DNA from: Hermatobates lingyangjiaoensis
Lineage: Eukaryota; Arthropoda; Insecta; Hemiptera; Hermatobatidae
Length of the DNA: 64,000 nt
Direction: 5' to 3'
Assembly (NCBI GenBank): GCA_026182355.1
Contig: JAPFBL010000116.1
Span: 1-64,000 of the forward strand
A program made the translations under genes and the position numbers. Shown piece after piece: positions 34,500 to 45,049 of the stretch. A model generated the notes under the pieces. The model had not been told where the DNA came from and ran no database searches. It saw only the letters and a program-made list of their open reading frames with translations. The first letter of the stretch is position 1, and every line of letters begins with the position of its first letter.

Positions 34500-34554
34500 T
34501 TATCATTATTATTATATATATATAATATATATATATAATATATATATATAATAT

Positions 34555-34588
<34 letters not shown>

Positions 34589-34590
34589 AT
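34500..34590. repeat. AT/ATT low-complexity palindromic tract
   Basis: Alternating TATA and ATATTATAT blocks able to form cruciforms. Confidence 0.85.
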
Positions 34591-34679
34591 ATTCATTATA
34601 TGTATATAACAAATTCAATAATATATCAATTGCGTGATAAAATAAGTAATTTATACAATCGGAATTAGGCTAGTATTCT

Positions 34680-34750
34680 AGGTTCACAATCAAACTCACA
34701 ATGCTAGTGTTTGGGTTTTATTTTAAAAGTGTTTTCATAGCCCCACAAAC
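34680..34750 (-). mobile_element. CTATGAA-variant repeat, copy 3
   Basis: CTATGAAAA and TTTTAAAATAAAACCC are kept. GAAAC is changed to CAAAC. Distal GTTTGAT and GAACCTAGAAT match copy 1. Confidence 0.5.
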
Positions 34751-34759
34751 AAAAATAAT

Positions 34760-35375
34760 AAGAAATTACAAAAAAACATGAAGATATAAAAAATATGAAG
34801 ATAGACTATTACAGAGTGTGGAATATTACAGGTAGATGTATTTCAGAGATGAATAAATTTTAAAAGAAGTACGAATTTTTTAAATTGTTAAGCCTGACAA
34901 TTTTCACTCCATGTTATTACTTTTTTCGATAGATTAAATCTTGATAATTATAGTAGTATCGTTGATTATGTCTTCAAAATTACTAAGTGGGATACTTTTT
35001 ATATTGCATTTACCTCTAAATCAAACGAAGCTGTATGCTATTTAATAAATAATATAGTGGTATGTAAATATTTATTAAAATATATTAAAAACGAATGATC
35101 TTTAAAAAAATCAGAGAACACATGGTAGAATAAAATCGCCATTCTCTGCAATTTTTATTCGAGTCATTATCTCTTCTCACCTAATATTTCAAAATACAAA
35201 ATACAAAAAAACAATATTTGTTGATATTTGATACTTTAGTTGTAACCAATTCTGCTATTTTGAAAGTTAGCTTAGGCATTCACAAAATTTCACAGTAAGC
35301 ACTTCTCTTGCCGCCGTCTCTTTGCAATATCATACCAGATGTTCTATTATAACTTCATTCAGTTAGAGTGTAGCT
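34760..35375. other. AT-rich stretch, nothing recognised
   Basis: No coding or repeat signal. Confidence 0.5.
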
Positions 35376-35379
35376 CATA

Positions 35380-35450
35380 TTAAGACCACTTGTTTTGATT
35401 GAAAGATTTTAACTTTATTTCTAAATATCTTAGTGTGATTTAAAACTTAA
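35380..35450 (+). ncRNA. Fragment of family A hammerhead region
   Basis: AAGACCACTTGTTTTGATTG followed by AAAGATTTTAAC aligns with family A downstream of its missing CTGACGA. Confidence 0.35.
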
Positions 35451-35537
35451 GATATTTAAGTGTGTCACTTAGAAATCAGAAGTGACAAAAAATTAAACCA
35501 GTGAAGAAAAAAAATTGTTTATTACTATTGCTTTCAA

Positions 35538-35565
35538 CTCAGGCGAAGCTGAGGTCAGCCGCTAG
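35538..35565 (+). mobile_element. Helitron-type 3' terminus
   Basis: A 5-bp hairpin CTCAG-GCGAAG-CTGAG (35538-35553) is followed 8 bases later by CTAG and then T. This matches the known Helitron 3' end: a short hairpin, then CTRR, with insertion before T. The 5' end (TC...) was not located and there is no Rep/helicase, so the extent is unknown. Confidence 0.5.
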
Positions 35566-35569
35566 TTTG

Positions 35570-37360
35570 ATATATAAGATCACATATTCTTGAAATAAAT
35601 GACATAAAAAGGTATGAACTAAGGGAAATTGTTGTAGTATCACACAGTGACACTCAATATAAGGTGTAGTTTGCTATAAAGATGAACAAATACCAAAACC
35701 ATTCCAGTAGGGAAGAAACATCTTAAAATTAAATCTCGCATTCTTCACTAATTGCTTACGAAGTGTTTTAAAATTGTTGTCTGAAGGAGACTATGTGGCA
35801 AACAGCAATTACGAGTACATCTCTAATTACATTATCGAGTTGGAACTAATATATCTTTATCTATCCCTAATAATATAAATTTTGGTTTTGACTGACCGTT
35901 CATTAACGAATGAAACAAACTATATATAACAAAAAATCGTGGACATGTAGGATTAATCTGTTCCAGCAATTTTAATGCCATTAGCAAAGAGTAATCAAGG
36001 AATATTGGATTTCGTAAATCAAACCCAGAACAGATTATTTGACCAGACAGAGAGGAATTGAATTTATTTTTCGGATATAAATACACCCTTGAACATGTCT
36101 GTCATTGGGTTTAATATTCCAAGGTATTTGTTAAACATTTATTATTACAAATCATATTATTACCTGGCAATACGTTTAACTCTTTTTAATGCGTTTTATT
36201 GCCATTTGATTGAAATTTTGACATCAACTTTGACGTAATTTTGATTCACACGTAATTTAGTTCAATGGAGTCGTTCCCTTAAACTTAAAGTATATTAGTT
36301 TCATGACATAGTTGTGTTTTTTATAAATATTGAAAAAGTGGTAAAATGCACGATGGTATTGTAATCTAAGATTTAATGTATGATTCTGCCTCTACCATTG
36401 CAAATAAAACTAACAACTGTCATGGTCTGGAAGCATCAAATATCATATTTAAGTTCTTCTTAGTCATCAGACGGGAAAGCAAATTCGGTGCCGGTATTGC
36501 ACTATTCTAGAGGGTACTTTATACAAACAGGTTTCAGTTTTTTTGTTAAAAATTGGCTCACACTACTTTTATTTTAGTGGGCAATATGTATGTGTAGGGT
36601 GGACCTGAGTAGAAATCACTATTTATTGTGAAAAAGTCAATGAAACTGTTACGTAATAGGGATAATATGTTTTAAAACCCTCTGATTAGTTATATGGGTA
36701 ATAATCAATATACAGTTCATTAATACAGAATATTACGTTTTACTCGAATTAGTAAAACTGAGAGAGAGTGCAAGAGAGAGGGAGAGAGAGCACCCTCGTT
36801 AACAAGATGAATAAGCTTTATGCAGAAGAAAGGTTTGCACATAGCAAAATGTTGTGTGCATTAATTATTTTGCTTATATTAAGATCTGATATGTATTTTT
36901 CATAGCGTTGAATTTATTTTCATTGGTTTAATAAAGAACTGATGTTAAATACTAGTAATTGTAAGCAATTATTCTCTTCTGATTTCAAGATTACACTATA
37001 TTTTCAAAGATAACCTTCCATCTATAAGTATGAATTGTATTTAGTTTTATTTCACAAAATGTATTTCTATTTGCTTGAAATTTAACTTCGATTTCTCTAC
37101 TTATAATAAATTTGAAATTCAGAACCACTGGAATTTAGTACTTTTGAATAATGCTTTGTTTACCAAACTTTTCGTTTTTTTTAATATAGCATTCAGTGAA
37201 TTTCATCTGTTTTTTTCTTACTTTTACATACTATGAAGTACGTTTATTATCTTTTCAAAATATATGAATTTTATTTGCCAATATCATAGTTATATCCACC
37301 TCAGTTACTACAAATAAAAGCCTAGACATTTTTTGAACAATGATAATTAATGTAATTTCT
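35570..37360. other. AT-rich stretch with a GA repeat
   Basis: A GAGA-rich run lies at 36758-36790. Otherwise nothing recognised; the 84-codon minus-strand frame at 35832-36086 has no known domain. Confidence 0.5.
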
Positions 37361-37362
37361 AA

Positions 37363-37635
37363 CTAGGCATGGCTCACAAGGAACTTCCCTGGGAAAATGC
37401 GGGACCCACATGGAGTCTTCACCACCCACAAATGATTATATTCATAAAAAATGTTACATTTGTTAAACTGTCGATGTAATAAAACTGACATGGTCTGTCG
37501 ATTTGTGGGAGTGACGGTTGCGGCAGCTGTTAATCGGACCTCCTGCTTCCGGCATGACAGATTAACCAGTGAACAGGTCATTTGTCCGGGGTTTGACCGT
37601 CGCCCCGAAAGCGCCCACACGCGCGGGGCCTAGAA
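37363..37635 (-). other. GC-rich block with open frames, possible SINE or exon relic
   Basis: A sharp GC rise in AT-rich DNA, with an 85-codon minus-strand frame (37363-37620). Near its 5' side the minus strand has ACGGTCAAACCCCGG, loosely B-box-like, but no A box is convincing. I do not recognise the peptide. It may be a tRNA-related repeat or a fragment of an exon. Confidence 0.3.
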
Positions 37636-37693
37636 CGATTGAAAGGGTTCAGAGCATTTTTTCTATTGTATTCTTTTTTTTCCTTGTGGTCTA

Positions 37694-37697
<4 letters not shown>

Positions 37698-37738
<41 letters not shown>
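37698..37738. repeat. (AT)n microsatellite
   Basis: About 20 AT units. Confidence 0.95.
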
Positions 37739-37743
<5 letters not shown>

Positions 37744-37885
37744 CTCTATAAGCTTCAAAAATGAGTACAAACAAGTTTAATGACATCAGTAATTCATGTA
37801 AAACTCAATCCTGAGAAATGAGAAAAAATATACAGGATTGTTTTATTATTTGTCCATGTATTAAAACTTTATATAATTTTTGCTT

Positions 37886-38545
37886 TATCAAACCTATATT
37901 ACTGCCTTTTATTGTTATAGTTGTGCTAGTGTTAGCTCTGTCACCCTCCTAACTTTTTCTGCACTAGTATGAATTATAATCTGGTTTTATATTTATATAC
38001 CTGAATATAAATCCATTTAGTCTCAATATATAATAAATTGCTTGATATTTGAGGAACTTAAATATTGTTCAAACCAGTCCAGTCCAGGTAAAAGTAGACA
38101 CCACTATTGTATGGACTTCTCAACCTCAGTATAATGTACAGGGTTGACAGCACCCTGAGAGTGCCCCTCTGTACATTGAAAGCAAAACATTCCTCTAATA
38201 TATGGAATACTGTCAACTCGGTATCACATTCCGGACGTCCAGGCAAGGGGCCATAAGCCAAAAGGTCTGAAGGTCGCCCACGTATGACCTATTCTTAAAC
38301 AATATATCTATATTATTAATTAATCATCTTTTATAATATACCAGTACATCAGTTATAACATATCCAACTATCTTCTATGATGTATAATATTTGCTTGATC
38401 AAACCAATATTACCGTCTTTTATAGTTATGATTGTCATTATTAGTATTAAGTTATATAAGCCACACGTCTCTGTCCTTACGTTAGCACTGTCATTCACCT
38501 AATATTCTATGCACTAGTATGAATTAATATATTTCTAGTTTTAGT
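37886..38545 (-). mobile_element. LINE fragment bracketed by related direct repeats
   Basis: Segments 37886-37977 and 38398-38545 are related direct repeats (shared GCACTAGTATGAATTA and flanking motifs). Between them lies a peptide fragment with the zinc-knuckle-like end of a LINE ORF2. Direct repeats around a LINE piece could reflect a repeated 3' UTR or a local duplication. Confidence 0.45.
38058..38261 (-). pseudogene. Non-LTR retrotransposon ORF2 C-terminal fragment
   Basis: The predicted peptide contains C-x7-H-x4-C (CDTELTVFHILEEC), resembling the HILxEC zinc-knuckle segment downstream of RT or RNase H in Jockey/I/R1-type LINEs. The first half is convincing; after about residue 35 the frame loses similarity. 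No RT motifs are found upstream on the same strand, so this is a dead fragment. The family assignment is from general knowledge, without alignment. Confidence 0.5.
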
Positions 38546-38589
38546 TTGTAATGTATTCAAACTTTATTATAATCTAGTTATAATTTTTT

Positions 38590-39140
38590 AATCAGTTCCT
38601 AACCAGGTCAAGCGCGGCAAAAGATACCTGGTTTTCACACAGAGACGTGAGCAGAGCATAGAGTTCGACATAATCTGCTCACTGCTCAAGCTGTCTTTGA
38701 GAAGCACAACCATTACCCTTGTCAACAACATACTTTAGGCTTAAGAGTGAAGAGTGGATATATGATGTGGTTATGGTCGATGGGCCCAGGTACGCTATTA
38801 TACCAAAACAGGTTATCACTCAAGTGGCGTCGAGTTATATTTAATGTACACACGGGTGATACAGTAACCATTTGAGGAATCTGTATATCCTACCTGTTGG
38901 AGAAATGGCCATTTTATAGCACTCTGTGGATGGCTACAAGAGAGAGCCATACCCTTAAGTATGTCCCATCAGTCGGCAGGTGGACTTTAAAACTTATACT
39001 GACTTAGGTGACGTCCTGTCCCGGGTTAAAGGGCAATTCTCTTATGAAAACGATGGGGGTCCTTTCACTGACGACTTATAGGGATCGGCCACCGGTTTTA
39101 TAGCCCTCTGTTATTATCAGCAGTAGCTCTTGATAAAATG
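38590..39140. other. GC-richer unclassified repeat-like block
   Basis: Composition is clearly less AT-rich, with features such as GTCCCGGGTTAAAGGGC. Stops occur in all frames that I read. It may be an older retroelement fragment. Confidence 0.3.
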
Positions 39141-39261
39141 TTTTTTAACATTGTTCTGCTGCTTTTACATGAGCGTAGTGATTAGTCACTTCTGTTTCAA
39201 GGGGTCAATCCTACTTATAGGAGAGGCTACCTGTAGATTAATAAACGTCATTCTTTTTTAA

Positions 39262-39420
39262 CTGCAGTGAGGTGTAGTCTTACAGGTAACGTGCTTACCT
39301 TTAATGCTGGAGATTACAAGTTCAAATATTGGGCATTACACTGGATTTTTTATTTAGCGGATAGAAAGGATTGTGCATGCTGTTTCTAAGAGGAAACAAA
39401 GTTTCACTTTTACGATGCTA
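39262..39420 (+). mobile_element. Second tRNA-related SINE-like sequence
   Basis: A-box-like TGTAGTCTTACAGGTAACG and B-box-like CAAGTTCAAATATTGGG are spaced as in a tRNA, with GTGCTTACC between. The following sequence does not match the SINE family at 17.45 kb, so this is a different tRNA-derived element or a tRNA pseudogene. Confidence 0.5.
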
Positions 39421-39424
39421 GCTT

Positions 39425-40485
39425 CTCGAAAATAAAATATTTAAAACAGGTGCAATTGAGGACTTTACATATGAAATCATCCAGGTACAGTAATTTGACC
39501 ATTACTATAAACGCTTGTCAATGGAGAAATTGCCAAAACTTTTCAATCCTAGATAACTCTAAAAGTGAAAGCCCAAAGGAATAGGTATTCCTATGGGATA
39601 GCAACCATCATTTATCATTTACTAATCCCTGTTATATATAGGGTTCCTTGGCAAAAGTTGTTTATTTACCTTAGTCACAGAGGCGAAGATTTGAATCCTT
39701 TCTCTCTTGCTCATTGTCTATTGTTATATTCAGTGGGCGGAGAACAGGGGTAAATTAGAAATTTTGGGGTATACTGAATGTGCTACGGATTTGTATGTGC
39801 TAAGTGAGGGAAAGTTGGAGAAAAGAATGTATCAAGGATCACACGATCTTTAAAGTAATGGAAACGTAACAATGTCAGAATTGAAACTTCTTCGCCAGTA
39901 GGAAATCAGTATTGAAACTGTTTAAACCTTCAGTGAGATTGCTCTTTCAGGTTATTCCACCCTTGTAAAGCTAAAAACAAAATTCAGAAACCGATTGACA
40001 GCATCCTGGTAGCAGTAACATCAAAAATCCTGTATTGAGTTTATTGTACCGATGATGATATAGTATTAATTTCCAAAGACTACAGTAGATAATATTGAAA
40101 TATTAAAAATTTCAATCTCATGTTAAAACATTAACGTTTTTAATATTCTCTTTGTCTTCAGCCAGCAAGAATAGCATTACTTTTCTTTGAGTGTCATTCT
40201 CAAATGGATAAATATATTTTCCCCATGATAGGGGAGCAATAAAAGTTTTTTGTTATTGTATGAATTTGAAATACATGATGGTCAATAGTTTTGTTTGTAT
40301 GGCATATAACACTAAAAATAGTGTTTTGTTTCTGTTTATAAATGTGATTCTACCTTTTTTTGTATTGTGTTATTTCCATACCAAAAAAACAGACACTTAT
40401 TTTCTATGTTAGATTAATTTTTATTATTGCTTTAATTGGTTTAAGTGTGTTGATTGAATGTATCCGTTTAACTCTGTCCCCCCTA
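39425..40485. other. AT-rich stretch, nothing recognised
   Basis: No supported feature. Confidence 0.5.
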
Positions 40486-40490
40486 TTCAG

Positions 40491-40613
40491 TCACCTAGAC
40501 AGAGGAGCCGCAGTTGGCATGACATAAGGGTAGTGCCACGGTTCCTACAGTTTACTTTTCAAATAAGTGAATTGTCTCCCTACTTGGACTTCTTAGTTTA
40601 CATGCCTTGTTGG
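40491..40613 (+). CDS. Candidate internal exon (123 nt, phase 0)
   Basis: The segment is preceded by a strong 3' splice-site-like sequence (CTCTGTCCCCCCTATTCAG) and followed by a consensus 5' splice site (TTGG/GTAAGT). Its length is 41 whole codons, and the frame giving SPRQRSRSWHDIRVV... is open through both boundaries. The peptide has an Arg/Ser-rich start and a hydrophobic end, and matches no family I know. No neighbouring exon was found within several kb. A chance pairing of splice-like signals is possible. Confidence 0.3.
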
Positions 40614-40619
40614 GTAAGT

Positions 40620-42190
40620 TATTTTCTTCTGGTTGGAATTGAACTGAAATATGTTGCTGGATATACTAGTGCTGCTGTAAAAGTCAGACATTTTCCTATG
40701 TTCCTGTATTTTATGGTGATGCCTCGAATCAGCAGTTAGTGTTACTTTCTCTTTGGGTTCAGCAGTGGTCTACCAAATAGCGTGATTTCCTTTCGTGTGG
40801 AAGATTGGACGTTTAAACCAGGACCCTAGATTTTTTATGGATTTTATATACGACTTATGACAATGTCATACATACATTGTATAACAACATACCATGTATA
40901 AAAAATAACATACATAAAAAATAATAATGAAATATTTTTCTAATATATATTTTTTGTTTACTTATTATCCATGAATTGTATATGTAAATTGGTTTGTTCA
41001 TATGTGTACTTCCAAGTGTGGGGGTAAATTCACTTAACTACAAATTATAATATGGTAGCACCCAAAAAAGTTATTCAACCCCCTTCTATAGATAGTGTCT
41101 ATCTTAATCTGTTCTTTCTATATATAATAAGCTGAACTTTGTGAGATAGTGATAATAATATCCTTTGATTTTTAGAGCCTTAAAGAAAAAGGTCTTGTGT
41201 AGAGAACGCTTTATCTTATCAGCATCAGCGAGACGCTGAACAACATGTAATACAACGATTTTCTCAGAAAATAGAGTTATCTGATTTCCTTTGTGCATTA
41301 AACTCTTTATCAGTCTAAATCTTTCATATCTTTCACAGTGTTTAGTTCTGTTTAAGATCTAACATACATAGCCACAACCTTGTTTGTATTAGTATGTAAG
41401 AAAATGCTCTTTCGGACGTAACAAAATTTCTATGTTGAACATATTTATGATATAAGCATTACACTACAACTCTATATTAATTTGCAGTATATACATTAAA
41501 TAACTTTAAATTTTTCATTTTTAATACTGAAAAACACTACGGATTTCCCCTTTTTTCAAACATTTCATTTCATAAAGAGAATATAAAATATTTTTGATAA
41601 ATATTTATTATCTGATTTTAACATGAATTGAAAATTTTAAAAATATTTTGGCAAGAAAATGCATTTAAAACTTATAATATTCACCCTTTTTTATTTCTTA
41701 TTTTGCAAATACAGTTTTACATTTTGTTAGAATACTTTGAAGTTAAATGTTTAAAACGAAACTTCTTTCAGGTTGTTTTTTTCTTTGACATATTTTTCAA
41801 TACCTAAACTAAATAGTAATTACAAATTCTAAAAAATATATTAAAAAGAAAGAAAGAGCATTTTTGCATAACATTTATGTGTATTTCTTTGAAGGTGTAA
41901 AAACTAATACAATAAGTAAACACAAGCAGGCAATTAGGTTGAGTTCAATGCAGTTAAGCTTAGAAGAGTCGGTGCTGGCTGATTTAGGACTCCCTTTGAG
42001 CGTATGCACTTTGATGTCCAAAGGTTGTTCATTAACACGGATCTAGCCCTCGGATTAGGCTGATCTAAAAAACGCATGGAGACAAATCAACACGTTTTGG
42101 TAACTATCTCAACATTTCATAACTAGTTATAACTGTAGTCCAACAATATCTAAAGATCAGCGTCTAAAACACAGTAAGAAATAAAAAAAA
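40620..42190. other. AT-rich stretch, nothing recognised
   Basis: Short frames only. Confidence 0.5.
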
Positions 42191-42235
42191 ACTTAACAAG
42201 CAGTCTTATCAGAGTTAAAAGTGATACGAGATTTG
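42190..42235 (-). ncRNA. Strongly decayed family A hammerhead
   Basis: Minus strand CTCTGATAAGACTGCTTGTTA aligns with family A up to helix II in the first 20 bases; the GAAA part is lost in an A-run. Confidence 0.3.
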
Positions 42236-42246
42236 AAATCTTCTCA

Positions 42247-42680
42247 GACATTATCGAAAAAGCGTCGAAAAGGACCTTGTGGGCTCAAAACATATAAATC
42301 CGTCAGAATCTCGAGATAGAATTGTTAATGATCACTTTACTTCAATTATATATAGTAAAGTAAAAAAACATCAAACACCCACTTAGACACGCACACAAAC
42401 ACACATACGCACACTTTCACACACATACCAAGCACACAAACACACATAGATAATTATCGATGAAATGTTAAAGAACTTCTTTACGGACCTCAAACCACAT
42501 ACATCCGTCAAAATACCGAGGTACATTTTTTTCATAATCACTTATAGTAAAGTAAAAGACATCAAAAATGGACATCAAACAAAAAATGTTTCAAAACATG
42601 TGAATCTCAAAAATCTCGAGATCTAATGTTTTCACGATCACTACACTTTACATACAGTAATGTGAATAGTAGAAATGTAT
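42247..42680. repeat. CCGTCAAAATCTCGAGG-family cluster, three copies
   Basis: Three related units start near 42247, 42455 and 42590. They share CCGTCA(A/G)AAT(C/A)(T/C)CGAG, a CACGATCACTTTAC-like segment and, in the first two, TAGTAAAGTAAAA. The first two are separated by a CA-rich tract (42376-42446). Same family as 31.65 kb. The tandem order suggests local amplification. Confidence 0.65.
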
Positions 42681-42714
42681 AATTAGTGGAGGGTTCTCCA
42701 AATGCGATACAACT

Positions 42715-42830
42715 GATCAATCCTGAGAGAAATGCTACGTCTTCGGAACGCGTTTCTGTTATAATTTTTATTCTTCATGTTACAATATTTGACTTCTTTC
42801 ACCAGAATAAGTAAATACCTAACAAGGACT
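42715..42830 (+). ncRNA. Decayed family B hammerhead and tail
   Basis: CCTGAGAGAAATGCTACG, then TTCGGAACGCGTTTC, and a tail with AATAAGTAAATACC align with family B. The core has an inserted base and GAAC is GGAAC-like, so it is inactive. Confidence 0.5.
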
Positions 42831-44650
42831 AATAAAAACCTCAAGGCAATGTGATTCGAATCAATATTATATGTTTTTCTTTGATAACAAAAAAAGAATT
42901 GACAGAAAAACTTAACACTTCATCCCACTCTGAGTATTCCATTCAGCTTATTGCAGAAGAGATCTACCAATGGTATCTTTCATCATACTTATACAACAGC
43001 ACAGAAGTAACTCAGAAACAATATGTACGGATATAAACTGTAGGTTCTATAATTTCTATTCCATTCGTTTTTTACTTTCTTTTTAAAACAACCACAACTC
43101 TGTCTAGAATTGGAAAATTTTCAATACAATTTAAAAAACACAAGTATAATAATAATAATAATGCAATTTAAATTTAGTTAAATAAATTTTTTATAGTATA
43201 TGTGAACAATTGATTCACTTTAAAATTATTTAATTTTTAAAATTAACAGTAATATCATTACAAATTAAAGGAGAAAAATGCAAACAAATAATCATAATTA
43301 ATAGATAAATTAATTTATTAACCAATTTTGTTGAAAAAATTAAAATATATGTTTTTTTGCTGCCTTATTATTCTCTAGTGATTAACTTAAAGAGAGAAAA
43401 CAGTAAACAGATTTTTTAAGAGCTAATAAATAACTGACTTAAATGGAATACAGAATTCTTTACGTAGTAAATATTTACGAACATTTGCGAACGGTGATTG
43501 GGTTGTTGGCTTGGTATAAATCATTTTCTTCTGTAGAACAAAAAACTGTTCTGTAGATTGAATTGGACTATCTCTCCAGGTTTGTCTCCAGGCTAGGAAG
43601 GATGCAAAGCCGTAGCAATGCGAATATCTTCAGGTTGCTAGTTCCTAAAGTCCAGAAAATATTGCCTAAGGACTATTCGATAGCATATAGGGTTCCTCAT
43701 AACTAGAGGTATGCCTTTGCGATTGACAGATGGAGGGCAAAGCTCAAGAGTAATATCAGAGAGATCAGAGAGAAGCAGCCTGCTTCTAGAATTGTTGACG
43801 AGTAGTATCCTTACCATATGTTGAAGTCATTATCATACGTTTGATTTTAGGACTGCAGTTTGTAATAGATAAAGAACAGAATCAACACAGACGTAGAACG
43901 CTGGAAATGTTTTAATGTAAGAACTATGGAGTCTCTATTAACTATTTATGTTACATAGCAAATTTGAACAGTGCATATTCAAGCACATTAGCTTTCTGTC
44001 TAAAGAGATTTATATTAATTCATAAATATAACTTTTCAATGAGTTTATATTAAAGAAGTATATGAATTTGTAACTGTTAGTAAAAATATTTTTGGGTATT
44101 TAGTAAAATTTCTTGTCTTGTTACTTCTGTATTGTCTGTATGTATTAAAATATTTCACAAAAATATTTACTGATATTTTAATGTCATACCAATATTAGTT
44201 TTGCATGTTTGAGTACTCGTTTTCAGCTTACTTATGCTTATTTCTTTAAACAGGATATACTTATCTGCAGGCCGGTTATATGACTTTTAGACAATATTTC
44301 AATAATATCCTATAAGGGTGCTAGAGAAGTCCTTCAATGATTTTACAGAATCTGTACAATGTCAAATATAATAGTTTTACCTTATCACGAGTCATAAAGC
44401 CATCATTGGACCCTCTCCCAGTTTTTTTCAATAGTTGATTTTATTATCATTTTTTTTTTCATAAAATAAATAAATAATATCCATAAAAATTTCACATAAA
44501 TGTTGTCATAAAATTAATATTGGTTGAACTGATAAATCATAAACAACAGGTGTAAAAGAACACCAATAAAACCTGACTAGAGGTGAACAAAGTAGCGCAT
44601 TATTTTTGCAAATAAATAATGAGATCATTACATAAATTAAAATCCTGGAT
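42830..44650. other. AT-rich stretch with one GC-richer patch
   Basis: A patch at about 43560-43810 is GC-richer, but no open frame or repeat match was seen. Confidence 0.45.
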
Positions 44651-44653
44651 AGA

Positions 44654-45045
44654 AGCTAAAATGATTACATATGAAAAATCGGTGTTGTTAAGAAAAATTA
44701 TCCCTAAATAAATTTAATAGAACATGTGCTATAAAGATTAATAACGGTTTATTCAAACTCGACGCAGTACTGACGAGAGCAATGACTTTATGTTCGAGGG
44801 TTGGCAGATAATTTTTACTTATTTCTTCCCGAATTCCTTTGTTTAGCCTGAATGGCCTACCCAATTCTTTGTTGAATTTCTTATAGTTTACGCTCTTTCG
44901 TACACATTTCTTGTCTCCCACTTTTCTCAACTCCATACGAGACTTTTTAAATCTTTACTTCGGTATCATTTTGAACTCTGACAAAGACCTTTTTTTTTTG
45001 TAGAGCTTAGTAATTGTTCTGATTTTTCACTGTGGTTTAGATGTT
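44654..45045 (-). pseudogene. PLE-like coding remnant, copy 2
   Basis: The minus strand has an 82-codon frame (44688-44936) rich in Lys, Arg and Leu. Its C-terminal half (IALVSTASSLNKPLL) is recognisably the same peptide as in the frame-broken copy at 21.8-22.1 kb. Past the frame lies a decayed plus-strand family A hammerhead (CTCTGACAAAGACC, then lost in a T-run). Coding sequence repeated next to family A ribozymes suggests a fragment of the autonomous family A element. I cannot assign the region to RT or endonuclease. Confidence 0.45.
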
Positions 45046-45049
45046 GAAA

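Noticed and set aside
34500..34590. Palindromic AT tract as an origin or attachment site
   Set aside because: Simple AT/ATT low complexity explains the palindromes; no other evidence.
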